From assembly GCF_000003815.2 (NCBI RefSeq), contig NC_049980.1:26035815-26099814 (forward strand): a stretch of 64,000 bases of DNA. The letters run 5' to 3'. Under the pieces are notes generated by a model that was not told the DNA's origin, made no database searches, and saw nothing but the letters and a program-made list of their open reading frames with translations. The position numbers and the translations under genes were made by a program. How positions within the stretch are numbered: position 1 is the stretch's first letter; the number at the start of each line of letters is the position of its first letter. This stretch comes from Branchiostoma floridae (lineage: Eukaryota > Chordata > Leptocardii > Amphioxiformes > Branchiostomatidae). Below are positions 13,986 to 27,670 of this stretch, one piece after another.

Positions 13986-15159
13986 CTCAAAAAATAAGAC
14001 AGAAGATGTGAACATAATGGTGCGGAGATCAGGTGCGATACAGGGATGACGTCAAGCGGCGGCGACTAGAAGGGTTCGTCGCTGCCCGCCTCTGTTCTGT
14101 GCCGTATCGTTACATCTTACAAGCACAAAACAAATTTACTGGAATGTTCTACAGCCCTAATGAGTAATGATGTACACACACACCCAATTTGTACTCCGGA
14201 GCATTTAGGGCAAAACGTATAAAAGCTCGACTGCCGTTTTAAGTGGGGAAAACGGCCGCAAGTGTAGGTGGTCTCGTGATAAAATCACAGCTCACTAAAC
14301 ACACACAATGGACACCCATTCCCTAATGAATACCATAATTACTACCCTTTGCGCTCGAAATCAGTATATTAGGCACGAAGAGAAAGGTTTGATGGACACT
14401 GATGAGAGCTGGACTATACCAGGAGCGGGAGATGACGCTGTGGGGCGGGGTCCGTCTCAACAGTACACCTGTCTGTTTACATGACGACAGCCGAGAAAAC
14501 GACGTTTAATAACGCAAGTAATAGGTGATGTGGTAACGGTTGTAGCATAACAGGTGGGGAGGTCTTCTGGGTCAGCGGAGATAACCCGAGGAGCTATTCT
14601 TCCCGCGGCAGGCCCACAAGGTAGGCTTGACAGGTTTGAGTGGATGTCAGGTCCTGCAAACACCGGGGAGGGAGCGGCCGTCAGGGTTGGTGGAAATGTC
14701 CCGTGGGTGTCTCACTGCTGGGTGTGTCGGGAAACATGAGATGGCGAGGGAACTGATCACCTCTGAATTTACGTCATGAGACTGACGACAGCGCAATATA
14801 AACGGGATTATAGAGGGACAGAGATTGTTCTGTGAAATGTTCTGTAGGAGGACAGTGAGTGATAGAGGGATGTTAGACCGTCATTTGTGGGTCTCGTCTG
14901 TGTTTTATGGATGGGTGGGTGGTCTTACTATGTTGGTAGTAAATATCATACACATGACCAGGAAGGGCTTAGGAAATGAATAGGTGCCGACTACACATTA
15001 GCGCTAGACTTTTTACAGCTTAGAGAACGTACGCTTCTATTATTCGAGCATAAGTCTTTGTTCTGCCGACGTCAAAATTCCTTTCTTTCACTTTTCTCAT
15101 CAGCCATTTTGTCGGTGTATATTTGACCCCTTCCCCCTACATTAACATTCTATTCTAGT

Positions 15160-15600
15160 TAGCAAAAGGAAGCGATGTCACTTTTTCCTTTCATTCTTGT
15201 GACCGGATACTCCTCTCCAAAGTACCCAGTATGTAGGTGTAGGTGTACTTTATGTGGGCTCCATCAATGGTGGATGGTATTTTCCCACCTGTTAACTCCA
15301 TCTATATTCTATTAGGAAAGGAAACAACGTCACTTTTTTCCCATTAACTGTGGTGACCGGATAGTAGCTCTCTCACCAAACAATTCCCCGGCATGTAGGT
15401 GTGGGTATATCTCTAACGTCTACGTGGTGTTTTCCACCTGTTCACTTTGGAAGGGAACCAATGTCACTTTTTCCGTGAATTCAGATGACGGGATCAAAAA
15501 AAAATTCTCAGCGTCGTAACGTAGGTGTATAATGTAGCATTTTGCGTGGGCTTCGTCAATGGTTAATTGTGTTTTTTCACCTGTTAATCACTTTCGGTGA
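15160..15600. repeat. Degenerate tandem repeat, about 3 units of ~140-150 bp
   Basis: The block GTCACTTTTTcc ... GTGACCGGATA ... CATGTAGGTGT ... ATCAATGG ... CCACCTGTTAA recurs at roughly 15178, 15330 and 15464, with substitutions and small indels. The units are in direct orientation. No coding content is seen. Confidence 0.75.
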
Positions 15601-17324
15601 GTCAGATCTCCCCTCCCCATCTCTGTCGACAAATTTCACCTGAGATTCCAATCGTCTATATCCCCGCACTATTTCGCCCACCTTTTCTTATTAATACCGT
15701 TATGATTCATGTTCAGAAAGTAAGCAAAAAAACTAAAACAAGTCACAATCTTATCTCTGGAATTGCACAAGAAAGGGCATCAGCGCTGTTTAAACCAACA
15801 TATTCCTTAAAAAAAGCTTGTCAACTTGCGTGTCGGACCACAGTTTTTCTCATCATTGTCCAAGGAGGTATCAGAACAAACCGAATCATTCTTTTTGACA
15901 TCGCTAATCATCAACCACTAACATGAATTGTTTTATAATGTGGCTTTAACGTGAAAAATGGTTAAGTCAAGAGATACTCACGTTATCTCTTTGTAAAGTT
16001 TTTCTATCGGGATTTTTGTGACATAGCAATAACCACTGAAGTCCGTCCCCTTATCTTGGGTTGACAGCTATCATTGTCACTTGCGGTGAGTTAGAGATAA
16101 AAGAAGTTTTGTTTCCGTAAAGCTTTTCAGCACCCGCCCGTATGGAACGGTAGTGAACACCGACAGACTTCCCGGATGCAGAATTTACCACCATGTCACC
16201 TTAAGTCTGAACAGCTCACCATTAGCGATCGGGGATGGAAGAGGAGCTACAGATCTTGACTCGGCGAATCCCTCTTTACATAAACAATGATTAATTCTGA
16301 ATGTGGCTGGGAGGTCTGAAACGCTATTCATTCAATGGGAAATATTCGCAGTTTTTTCTGTTGAAAGGAGGAGAATGGAAGGGGGATCTCGGACACTGAG
16401 CCCCCCTCTCCACCCACACACGAACTCACCCCTAAACGGATAATACGGGGAGTATAATCTCTTGGCAGGTCTTAGAAGAGAAGGGCGTTATCTGCTCGGA
16501 GATTAAGAGTGTCATATGCAGAGATAGCCTGTGACAATGACGGCTATGTTTCACCTCAATCCGCTTCAGGTTATAATCTGAAAAGAAGTTAAGTCTGCGG
16601 CACAAATATTCGAGCTGGAAAACAAACTCGTTTCAGCAAGTGTGACTTTGGTCTTAATTTCTTTGTCCATATATGGAAGCCTGTAAAGCCCAGCGTCCGA
16701 ACCTCAAGTACGTTTGTTATTGCAAGACAGATCAAATTCGCCACACGTGTTTGAGAAAATTTCCTTCATTTTGTTGCATTGTTGGCTGCTAACCCTGCAG
16801 GTCACATACATGAAAGCAAGTGTTTTTCCAGCGGGTTTGGGCAGCTATGTTTACATGAGATGAATGTGTTTTGTGTCGCAGTTCTTTACGCAGAAGATGT
16901 TGTTACAGAACTCTATTCTCCTCCACACATCTCGGTAATAAAACCACGGCTCGGAATGCTTTAGACGACATAGTTTAGTTTGTTCGGATAATGTATCTTC
17001 CCGCGGTTAGTCAACTTCTCGAGCTGCGGACATGTAATATAACCGTTACCGATACAGAGGCACTCCTGAGGCCTTTGTGGTCTAATTGGTGTACTGTGAT
17101 TGCTCTATAGAATCCCACAGCTTTTCTGAGTATCTCACAGGAACAATGCAGGCATGAGAAGAGCTTTTGGATGTTGCAGTAGAGTTTGACAGTACCTGGC
17201 ACTGGTTTCTCCGTCCTTACATGATGCCAGGGGATGGGGATTAAAAGAGATTAAGACCGGTCTGAAAGGAGGGTTTAGAGGATGATGAGAACTAAGCGGT
17301 CTCGTCTTATCGATATTATAAGGC

Positions 17325-17772
17325 AGAACGGATAGAAATCTGCCCGTGTGTTTTATCTTGTCCGCCTGTCTCCCAGCCTACACTCAGTGGAGCGAACAGA
17401 ACAGCAATGTTAGGACTTTTCTGGTGCCCTAATATGGACGTCGTATTCTTAAAGAAATAACCCTCTTATAACTTTGTACTCATCTACAGGTGGTTCATAC
17501 ACTCTGCTACCATTTAGACAAGTGTCCTTTGCGCGTGTAGTTTTGACGAGAACGGATAGAAATCTGCCCTTGTGTTCTATCTTGTCCGCCTGTCTCCCAG
17601 ACTACAGTTTGGAGCGAACTGAGCAGCGATGTTAGGACTTTTCTGGTGCCCTAAAGTGGACATAAAATTAAAGGAATTGCCCTCTTAAAACTCTGTACTC
17701 ATCTACAGGTGGTTCATATACTCTGCTACCATTTAGACAAGTGTACTTTGCGCGTATAGGCTTGATGAGAAC
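17325..17772. repeat. Tandem duplication, two units of about 224 bp
   Basis: The unit beginning GGATAGAAATCTGCCC near 17330 is repeated at 17554. It includes CTTGTCCGCCTGTCTCCCAG, TGTTAGGACTTTTCTGGTG and CATCTACAGGTGGTTCATA in the same order. The copies differ by scattered substitutions and short indels, so this is an old local duplication. Confidence 0.9.
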
Positions 17773-20204
17773 ATGGGAGAAAACGTCAATGTTCTTTATT
17801 CTGTCTCTCTTCGCATCCATTGAACTTCGCCTGACACGGGCGGGGCAAAAGTGAGGAACGTCTGTCTGCGGAAAAAGAGGGGGTTTGGTCCTCAATAAAT
17901 TAAGACGTTTACAAAATTCATCGAAAACAAATATAGTGCTTTAGGTAAATACGGAGAGGCAGTGACCCGACCAGCCCGGAGCCAGTCCGGGCCTTGTGTG
18001 CCGGTGTAATGTTGCCGCACAACAATACTGAACATTCTGAACATAGTTTCGTCCTGGTGCAAAACCCAGCTACTTGACCCCAAGAGCAAGGTGCGATTGT
18101 AGAGCGTTTCACATCGAGCAAAGCCCGATAAGTCGGGTTAAACCACTTGCCCAAAGCTGCGAGCTGCCACGACACGCAATGCGCTGTTTCCTTTCAATGG
18201 GCGGGAAAATGCTCCATTTCTGTTGCCGCTTTGCGTGGCGGGTGCGTTAAACATCAGTCTTTGAGCTCTCAACGAGCGCCGTAATGGAGGAGTTTTAATT
18301 CCACAGGCTGAAAAGTGCATACATTTGCCAGATAAAGGATAGTTCGCTCTTCATCCGATGATAGACACGGACGAGCTTGATTTCTGTCAAATTAGCACCG
18401 CTTCCAAATACTTTCCGTTTGAAACGCGCTTTACGCGGTCAGGCAAAACAAAGGAAATTGGGCAAGACCGATCGGTTTGATGTTTGAAAGAAGGCACAAA
18501 CTAACAAACAGGAAAAAAGGTGATGAAAAGTGGGAGGCAGACGTCTCTAATGTTAGTGGCTAAGTGGTTTGGGGTACGGAAGCAAACAGGTGGAAGCTAG
18601 AAGAAGGTATGTGGGCCGGGGACACAAGAACTTGCGGACAAAAGGTTAGGAGGGAGTGGTGGCGGTGTAGACTTGCAGTTGTTGTCAATTCCAAACTAAA
18701 GTTCCGCAGGCTTGAAAGGCATGCGCGTGTCGGCATACATTGATGATTTATCAAAATAGAAATGAACACCGTTACGTTGAAAGGGCGGCATGCCTTTTTG
18801 TCAGGCCCTTTGTCGAGCGTTTATGGCTTCTCGCCAACAAAAAGAAAGACTTCTCATTGAACAGCCATGAGTAAATGAACGACTTTTAAAAGCCTAGATA
18901 GCCCCGACCAGGGCTGTTACTGGCAAAGCCTAGCAATTAGCTACACTAACTGTTGGGTTATGTCTATTCGAAGGGTTTGCATAATTGGAGAGGGCAAACA
19001 GCAGCTTAAAACTTGAATCACTTTTCAGTCAATACACCGCGAGTAACATCAACGTGGGAATGTTCAAACTGTTTGTACTACAGGGCAATTAGTCACAATT
19101 GCGTCCTCCGTCGGCATATACTGATCTCCAAGCTCCGTTTTACTTGACCCGCACTTATGTTGGATACTGTAGCATTTAAACACAACAATGTAAATCCCCC
19201 CTTTTCTTCCCGTCCGCAACTATTCAGGAATTCAGACCACAGTTACTTTGAGCTTTTCATTCGAGCATCCAACGTGGACCGGTCAGCCATGGGAGAATTG
19301 GTGCCTTTTGTCCCACTCTAGACAAGCGTGGAGAATCCACCCGTTTACTTCTAAACACTGCCAAGATCATAATGACTAGTACAAGGGGTTAGTACACTCG
19401 GGACCGGCTTCTTGGTGCCAGGCTCCGGACTGGTCCACTCACAAAAGTTGGGGGGAGACGTAGGGGTACTTTAGAAGATTTTAGAACATTTCGTTCACGG
19501 GGCGCTGGTGTCAGGGGAATGAAATGGCAGATTGTGCTAGTAGTAGGTAGGTTTGAACAGTGTACCTTGGCATAAAATGTAATTGATATTCACACATACG
19601 AAATGTCCAATGGAGGTATTCAGCGACGGTCTTCTAACTAAATAGCCTGGTAACTTTTTGTGTGTAGCAACAAGGCCTACTCTATTTGAGGTGTTTAATT
19701 TGTGAACAAAGTTTTGTTTCACCTCTCCGAATCTACCACACTTACTTCCTTAATTCTCCTCTAAACACACACAGATCCCACATCATAAGCAAGGTGCGAG
19801 TAGGTTTTCATACTGACCCAGCCGGCGTGACCCGTTATCAACATCAAGGGGTGGGAAGCTCTGATTCAAGAGTCTTGGGGGGAGAGCTTATCTTAAACCT
19901 ACACAGAAAATCCAGGGGTCAAGAAAGTCCTCAAAGAAAATCCAAGGGTCAACCACTGCACTTAAGGACCAGCAGAATTGGCCCCGGCTACTTTGTCAAG
20001 TATTTCAGATTATCCTTAAAGTTGTTTCGTATGCTGACAGGTTTCTTTTGAAGTCTGGTCTTGCATTTTAGGGAACTGATAATGGATGTGTACAAGGTCA
20101 TGAGTCATTGCGGGGAAATGCCTTGTATGTAAATATGGGAGTAAACGTAACTGTATAAATGTGGCGGCGCTTGTCTGAAGTATGGTTAGGTGGGGTCACA
20201 CAGA

Positions 20205-20600
20205 AGTGTATATTGAGTCATGAAAATATGTGGTAGCAATGGTAGCTTCATGTTAATAATAAAGGGTGCTTCAGAACGTCAAGTGCACTGTAATGGTTAT
20301 ACAATCAAGGAATTCAAAAGTACATATTGAGTCATGAAAATATGTGGTAGCAATGGTAGCTTCATGTGAATAATAAAGAGTGCTTGAGTATGCCAAGTGC
20401 ACTGTAATGGTTCTACAATGAAGGAATTCAAAATCGCAGATTGAGTCATTAAAATATGTGGATACAAAAAGGCACTTGAGTATGTCTAATGTCCTGCCAT
20501 TGTTATATGATGAAGGAATTCAAAAGTGCACATTGAGTAATGAAAATATGCCGAAAGCTTCATATATATAGAAGAAAACAAATTTGAGTATGTCTGGTAC
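20205..20600. repeat. Tandem repeat, ~114-bp period, about 3.5 units
   Basis: The motif TTGAGTCATGAAAATATG starts at about 20213, 20327, 20441 and 20533, giving spacings of 114, 114 and 92. The first two units are nearly identical; the last two are decayed. Confidence 0.88.
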
Positions 20601-20887
20601 CCTGTTGTGGTTAAATACTGATGCAGTCATTTCATTGACAAATCAAATGCCATTGGTAATGTTAGTTGGTTTACAGAAAAATATCTTTAGCTGACACCTG
20701 TTTCCACCAAACTACATGAAATATACTATCATAAAACAACATGCATGCATCAGTCGTGGTAATGATTATTCATAAATTAGTTAATGATCTTAAAATTATG
20801 TCTCATGATAAAAAATCACGAAACTGGTGTCATATATGAAGTTGCATAAAGCATATGGAACAGCATTTATTTCCATTGTGTTTTCTC

Positions 20888-20914
20888 ATGTGTGTGTGTG
20901 TCTCTTAGTGTGTT

Positions 20915-20948
<34 letters not shown>
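20888..20948. repeat. (GT)n microsatellite
   Basis: Long GT dinucleotide tract interrupted by short non-repeat bases. The overlapping open frames are artefacts of this repeat. Confidence 0.9.
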
Positions 20949-20949
<1 letters not shown>

Positions 20950-23900
20950 ACATGCACAATGAGGCTAACTGATAGATGCAAAATATATTATGCTTGCACA
21001 TACCGGCGAGGCATTGGCATAGACATACAAGGGCATAGGACCTGGGCTCAGAATGCCCTGCCAAGGTGGATGGGAGTAGGACAATACATTGAAAGAATAG
21101 TGTTTGTAGATAGTACTGTTTTAGTGCAGCTTTTGCTGGATTTGATCTTGCATTAGTTTTAGCCTCTCCTGAACGAGGCACAGTGGGTGGCATACTCCAG
21201 GTAACATCCATAGACACTAAAGTTGATCTCACTTAAACCTGTTCACGATGGGTCAGCATCTTCAGGAGGTAGATCACTGTCATAAAAGTTCCATAATCCT
21301 TTTTAGAATGGGAAACTATTTCTGGGTAACATGCAGATGTCAAGCTTAGAGGATCAATGTCGGTGAGAACAAAGTTGACAGGTGTGGTTACCTGTTACAG
21401 GTGTGGTTACCTTGATCTTTACTGTCACCACCTTTGACTGTTTTCTCATGGGAAGAGGAGGCACAAGCCACACACAGTCAGTCAATCTCTCATCTAATGT
21501 AAAGGAAGTATTTCTCTCTCTCATACTTTCTGTATGTAGGGACAAAGTAAATCAAGACAAATGTTGTCATAACCTTCACAAGTCAATATAACCAAAGCCT
21601 CCTTTTCAACTCACCAGCAATGCCTTTCTACTCTGCAGTAATTATTGTTTGGGGCACAATGCCTGGTGTCCTGACATTCACATCTTCACGTCTGACCTCC
21701 CAGAAAAATGCGGTGTATTCAGCCTGGTGTGTGAAAATCCTTGGATTTCCATTTGCAGAGGTATGTACTGTTCAGGGAATACTCTGCTGAGGCTGACTGT
21801 CATCAGCCTCTCAATGTGCCCATCTCCACTGACACACTTGAAGTGTGAGACATGGTAGGTTTCTGTCTGGTCATATATGTGCAACATTGTCCCACAAGCT
21901 GTGATGTGTATCTATCACAGCATCTTGGGACAGCCAGCCTTAACCATGAGACTGACAAAACTGGCCATGGTCAGCTGGCTACCTTGAGGCTGTAGTGACC
22001 TAATTTATGCCGATGCTTCTTGTCTAATCAGCTTTAATTCCACTTCTATCAAGAAGGACAATCTCCCTCAATTAAAGCACTGTGGCCATGATTTACATTG
22101 CTCACCAGACCATGGAAATAATTGGCTGGAAAGTTCGTTGGTATCCGAATTCCCAACCATCCCAGCCTTGCTTTGAAACAGTGTAATCAGAGGGTTACGG
22201 GCACCTGTTATCTCCGACAACCCCTTCTTGGGTAGCGGCAATTTGCTGGGCTCGACAGTTCCTCCCCTCCCCCCATTGTGTGTCTCCGGTCGGCAGGTAC
22301 ATCTGAGACAGTGTTGATATTAATAAGACCTCTTGAATGTCTAAAGCTCGGATTAGCACTGCTCTACTTGTTTCCTCGCCTGAGTAACTTGGTGGGAAGA
22401 TACACAAGTGATCACTTACTGAAGAACCACAGCGCAAGGTATTGTTACCATGTTGAAAGACGATCAGACCCACACTCCATTTTGTTATCTATTAGGTAGA
22501 CCACCCCAGTTTGGTTACCCAGGACTGATGCGTCGTCCCACCTGACTTGTCACTCCTTTGTCTGCGCGCGCTTTTGCCTTCTTTTTATTTTTTACCTGTC
22601 TTCTCCGAAATCATCCATCTTGTCAGCTACAGTAACACTACTCCAGCATTTAGAACCCTATCCCCCCAACAAGGCACTCCCATCAGCTAATAGCCTCTTA
22701 ATAGGTTGGCGTGCCCCATTTGGGGACCCAACTGGTGAATCCTACACTGTTTTGGCTTGGCTTTTCTGTGTTCACAGGTGTAAGTGGACTGCTGTGGCTG
22801 GAGTCTTTTGTGCAGGTGCACGTGGCTGTTGTAATGAAGATGGCACAGGTCTGACATAGGTCAGGTGTGGCGGACCTGGGGCATGCTGCTGTCCGACACA
22901 TGACACTGTTTGCTTCAAAAACTTTTCACAGAGAAAACCCAGAGGATCCCTCTGCACTGTAGTTAACATTTTCCACACTCCCACTCCTTCCTTTTTATTT
23001 TTTTTGAAATCCCAAGCCTCTCATTTTCTTGCCATCCTAACAGTTAACAGTATTACTTCCCCACAGACGCTCGGAATGTGACTTCTTGCACCGGCTATTT
23101 CCCAGGTCTTTCATTTTTGTTCTGGAGTAAAATAAAGTGGATGCGCATGCTAACTGACGAAGACCATGCTCTCAGTTCTGTGGCAACTTCTGCCCAGTTA
23201 CTAACCCAGTATAAAATTCTAGCATCATTCCATGAAATAAAGCAGAAAGCTTCCACTGTCAACTGAAGACCTTGTGCCTGTCACCCAACATTTCCCCCCA
23301 AGGCTACTCCACTTGTAAAAATAGATAGGACGTGATCATGCATCCTTTAATGAAAGGGAGTCTATCCAACTGATCTGCGGCACTGTAGATCCTACAGATA
23401 TGATTGTAAACATAAATCATTCTATGTTCAGATCTTAATTCCACATCCTGTAGTCCTGTGTTAGCTACACAGCTACATGTAGTTGGGCAGTCCTGGTTGT
23501 ATGTCTTTCACTGTGAGGCAAGCCATAAATATGACTGGTCTGAATGAAAGGACAGTTGTCAGACAGTCAGAGTAAAAAGGCAGCACCTCAGCTTCCTCCC
23601 TAACCATTGTTGAAGTTTGGAATCTGCTGTATCCAAGCAGATGTTGGGATGAAAAATGTTAACCTGTTTCTGGATTCCATTTTCAGGCACCAGATCATCA
23701 GATGGTATTGAAGTACATTCCTTAGATGCACATGATCTCAATAATTTGCCTTAATGTAATATACTATGATTTCTGGGTTGTAAAAATTTGTGTGGGGGTG
23801 TGTGAGGGATATCTCCATCTCGCCAAAAGTTTAAGAAAAAAAACCAAAAGAAATTGTATATTCTGCTACAGGACTACAGGATGTATTCAATGATAAGGAT

Positions 23901-25048
23901 GGATTGAATCAGAAGGACTAAATAGATTTCTAGAACACAGAACATTATCAAGGTCTTTCCTTGCAAACATCTTTGCTGTGACTGATTTTTTTTAAAGGGT
24001 AAAGGAGAAATGCTGTGAAAATGTTCCAACTTTTCTTCAGGTCAATGACTTGTGTATTTATAAGTCTGGTATATTTCCATGTGACCTTTGTTGTGGGAAT
24101 TTTGTTTCTCTTAATCTTTTTTCCATGATGCATTTTCCCATATCCTGCAGTATGAACTCAGTAAATGATCAAAACCTTTCAACAGGACTTCACTCAAGTT
24201 TTAATATCCACACTTTCACAGCCTCTTCTCCTAGAGGCTATCAGTTGCACCCTTTGGAAACACAAAACTTGATGTTGCTACATTCCACAGGCTTCGGCCC
24301 AGTGACCAGGTGGGACATTCAAGGCCAGTCACTTCAGCAGGCCTGAGCCTGTCCAGAACACCGCACAGGAAAACTGAGGTCCCCGCTGAGGATCTGACCT
24401 TCCTTCTCATCAGGATTGTCTGCTGACTTGGTGACGGTTTGTCACCAGTCTGTCAACGCCGTTTCTTTCTGTCCGTTAAAACATGGTCTGGATGTTCTGT
24501 CCATCTTCAGGAGCATAGACGCCTCTTATGGGGATCCCCAGCCAGTACAATACCACAAAAATTATTTACTTTTAGGTACAGGTCTACAATACGGAATGTA
24601 AATGTGCCAGTATTATACCAAAATAATATGACACCCAAGTGTACACTTACTATAAAAAAAGTGGAATTCCTACAACAAGGATGACAATTATCAAGAATTA
24701 AGCAATGGATGAAAATATCACAAGGGCATTGAAATTAGTGCTACCTTTGATTTGAGGTCCTCTTGCTAGAAGAGGTTCTTTGAAGGAGATACCAAAAGTC
24801 CAAATAGTAGTATCCAGTATTTAATTATAATGCTGCTGGGGACACAGGGGTAGGCAGCAGTCCATAAGTCTTCACACCCTGCTTTCTAGCAGCTCTGTCC
24901 AGCGGGTTCAGCCTAGTTAGACTGCACATTTTGACGTCTTTCCTAATAAGCAAGTTGTTTACTGTTTCGGTCATCCTCGAAGACCAAGAAGACATGTCCA
25001 TGTCTGCCTCTGTACCTGATGGTACATTTAGGTATGCAGGTATGATGG

Positions 25049-25172
25049 TAGCCTGGGCACCATCCTGGTTAGTTTATGTCTGCTCTGATTGGCAATTTAC
25101 CCACCAAGCATGGGTGGGAAGTATGTTACATACTGGAGCAGAGGGAAAGTAACCAGGATGGCACCCAGGCTA
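25049..25172. mobile_element. Fold-back MITE with TAGCCTGGG ends
   Basis: The left arm 25049-25071 (TAGCCTGGGCACCATCCTGG...) is mirrored by 25150-25172 with only a two-base difference, and the interior has further complementary pieces (CTGCTCTG / CTGGAGCAG). The size and full-length fold-back structure fit a non-autonomous DNA element. No clear target duplication is seen here. Confidence 0.7.
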
Positions 25173-27670
25173 ATCCAACATGGCTGCAAAAGACAACATT
25201 TGGAGTAGTAAGTGATTGTGGGACATTAATCTACTGAAGGACAAGTTGAGTACATGTGCTGTTAATCCATTCAGACAACCCTGTCAATGAAATAACGTCA
25301 TCTTTGATATAAAAATAAATCTGTGAATTAATAAAACTGGTGTGGACATTGTTTATAACTACATTAAGATGCAAAATGCACAAGTGCTAGTAAACAAAAA
25401 CAATTACCGTAGATCTACAGCTACTTTAAATATCACACAATGGCATTGGCTTAACATAACATAACCTTGTCTGACAAATGTGTGAAGATGAAACAAGACA
25501 TTTTGTGGTTTCTGAGTGTTTATTCAAGGATTCTAGGAAATTCAGGCATTGTGTGATCTAAGTTACATGAAGATTACTTCTAGCAATTTGATAGGTGTGG
25601 AAATATTTCAATTCTGTTAACACTAAAAATTACTAAGCTAGTAGCTCTGGTAGCTTCAAAATGGCACAAGGTGTAGAAGCGATCTTGTCATCTGAGATGT
25701 AACTGTGGATTTTGCGGTTAAAGATCCTGTTTCATGTTGCCATGGTACGGTCTGAATGTCTGACATTTCTCCCACCAATACAATTTCGAACGTCACAACT
25801 CAGTTTATAGTTTTGGCACCCCGCGTGTGGCGTCAGCAGCGATGTTAGCCAACCGACAGGACCTATGTTAGATATGTCAGGCTTTCAGAGAAGGGCCTCC
25901 TTCGTCACTCAGATCTCCTTCATGATATGAGCCAGGACATAAAGAGCGCAATGCTCTGTTTCTAGGCAAACAAATGATTTTTCTGTCTTCTCAAAGGGTA
26001 CTTATCTGGCCTGTGGTAGTAACAAGTGTTTTGACATAAACAAACTTGGCCAAACAAGAGTGATCAAAGGCACTGTGTTTTAGCGAGGACGAACTGTACA
26101 AAGATGAACAGTGCATGTATTTTTATGTCCCACGCACTTTCGTGTCCTCAGTCAGTTTTCACATTTGTGCTACAAACAGCTCATTAGTAAATGTACAATA
26201 ACCGATAAAAGTCCTTGGTTACACAGAGCACTTGGTTACCCTTAGTCTCAATATTTTGCCAGTTTTGTCTACTGCAGATTCGTCAAACAACCACTCAACC
26301 CTTAAGCAGTATTGACAGTGTATACAACAAATCTGTAGAAAATCGTGGGGTCCATAATACACTTGCTGCTGCCACCAAGTCATGTTCCCTCCTCCACGTA
26401 CCTCTGAAGGCCCTATAATTGGAAGATGACAAAGCACTGACAGATCCGAACCATTTGTGGTTGGGGAGGGGGGGACTTAACGAGCAGGGTGTAAGTAAGT
26501 AGGGAGGTGCACGTGGCTAACCGTGGCATAAAGAACGCCCTTTTCCTCAACAGCTCTGAACCTGATTTACCCGTTGGTCCATGTAGCTTTTGTTCAAGTT
26601 CCCATTGCCAAATGCAGACTGACGTCAGTCCGCGCCCTGGCAGCCAGGCAGCCGTGTTAGTTACCAGTGTGAAAAGTCACCGTAATTGTTCTGTGGGACA
26701 TTGTAGTCCCAGCTCCACTAACAGCAGAATGGGATTTCTGCCATGAAGGTCAAGGGTGGGTGAAGGGTCTCCCCCCAGTCTATCGGTCTCCCCAATCTGT
26801 CAGAGTCAATCATCTCAACTTGTGTGATTTTTTATCACTGCAGGATCACATAAACTTCTGAGATAGTCATCACAGGATCTCATACAAAATGTCTGGGAGG
26901 CAAAGTCCAGTCTCCGAATAGTCAGTCATCATTTAGTCTGGCTGATGTGTCACAGGTACAATACTGTAACACAAAATTATCCACTTCTGTTCAGTAGGTG
27001 ACCATACAACCACATCAATGAAATTTTGTCAAGGTAAATGAAATTACTGTAAAACTACGTGAATGCTTTCAAAACTGATGTCTTCTATGACTGTCCATGG
27101 CTCGTCATATCTTATAAATATGCCAATGAGTTTAGTGTTTATGGAAAAGACTTGTACAGAAGTGCAGATCTATGGCATGAAGAAATGATGACCCAAACTG
27201 AATGCACACAAGAGATTATGGTTCTTCTTCTTCTTTTTGTACTGCTCAGCCCCCTTGACGGGGATTAATAGCAGTGCGCATGTTTGTTAGTTACGGGTGA
27301 TAGTGCCTTAAAACACAGGGAAAATAACACACTGGTTTTAACACTGCTTTCATTTTGGACAACAAAAATCAACTAAATCATGCTTATATATCTACAGACA
27401 CTGGATTGCTCAAATGTGGGGTCATTTTTAAAAACAATTGTCACTTATAATCACCAAAAAGTACCAAATTCTGCTTCAGTCTCTTCTTATTGGTTTGGAA
27501 TTTTCTTCACGATCTAGCGTGTGTGATCCAGTCGACAAAAGAGGCCATGACCAAGACCAAGAAATTCAATTTCTGTTGCCAAATTAGATCATTGCTTAAG
27601 TGAGTACAAGTCTTGATTTAATAAACAGTACTTACAACAGAAGCCCAAAGATACTTATCAGGGATCAAAT

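Larger units (their letters stand above)
12730..27670. other. Gene-free upstream region of the FGF gene
   Basis: About 15 kb with no exon chain I can support. It holds a 100-N gap (13886-13985), three degenerate tandem repeats (15160-15600, 17325-17772, 20205-20600), a GT microsatellite and a fold-back element (25049-25172). It lies between the FGF first exon and the last exon of ABT1 and is the natural place for FGF enhancers, though I cannot show any. Confidence 0.6.

Noticed and set aside
13793-13997. Frames of unknown residues on both strands
   Set aside because: They run through the 100-N gap.
20867-21232. 121-aa minus-strand frame
   Set aside because: Dominated by the GT microsatellite (Thr-His repeats).
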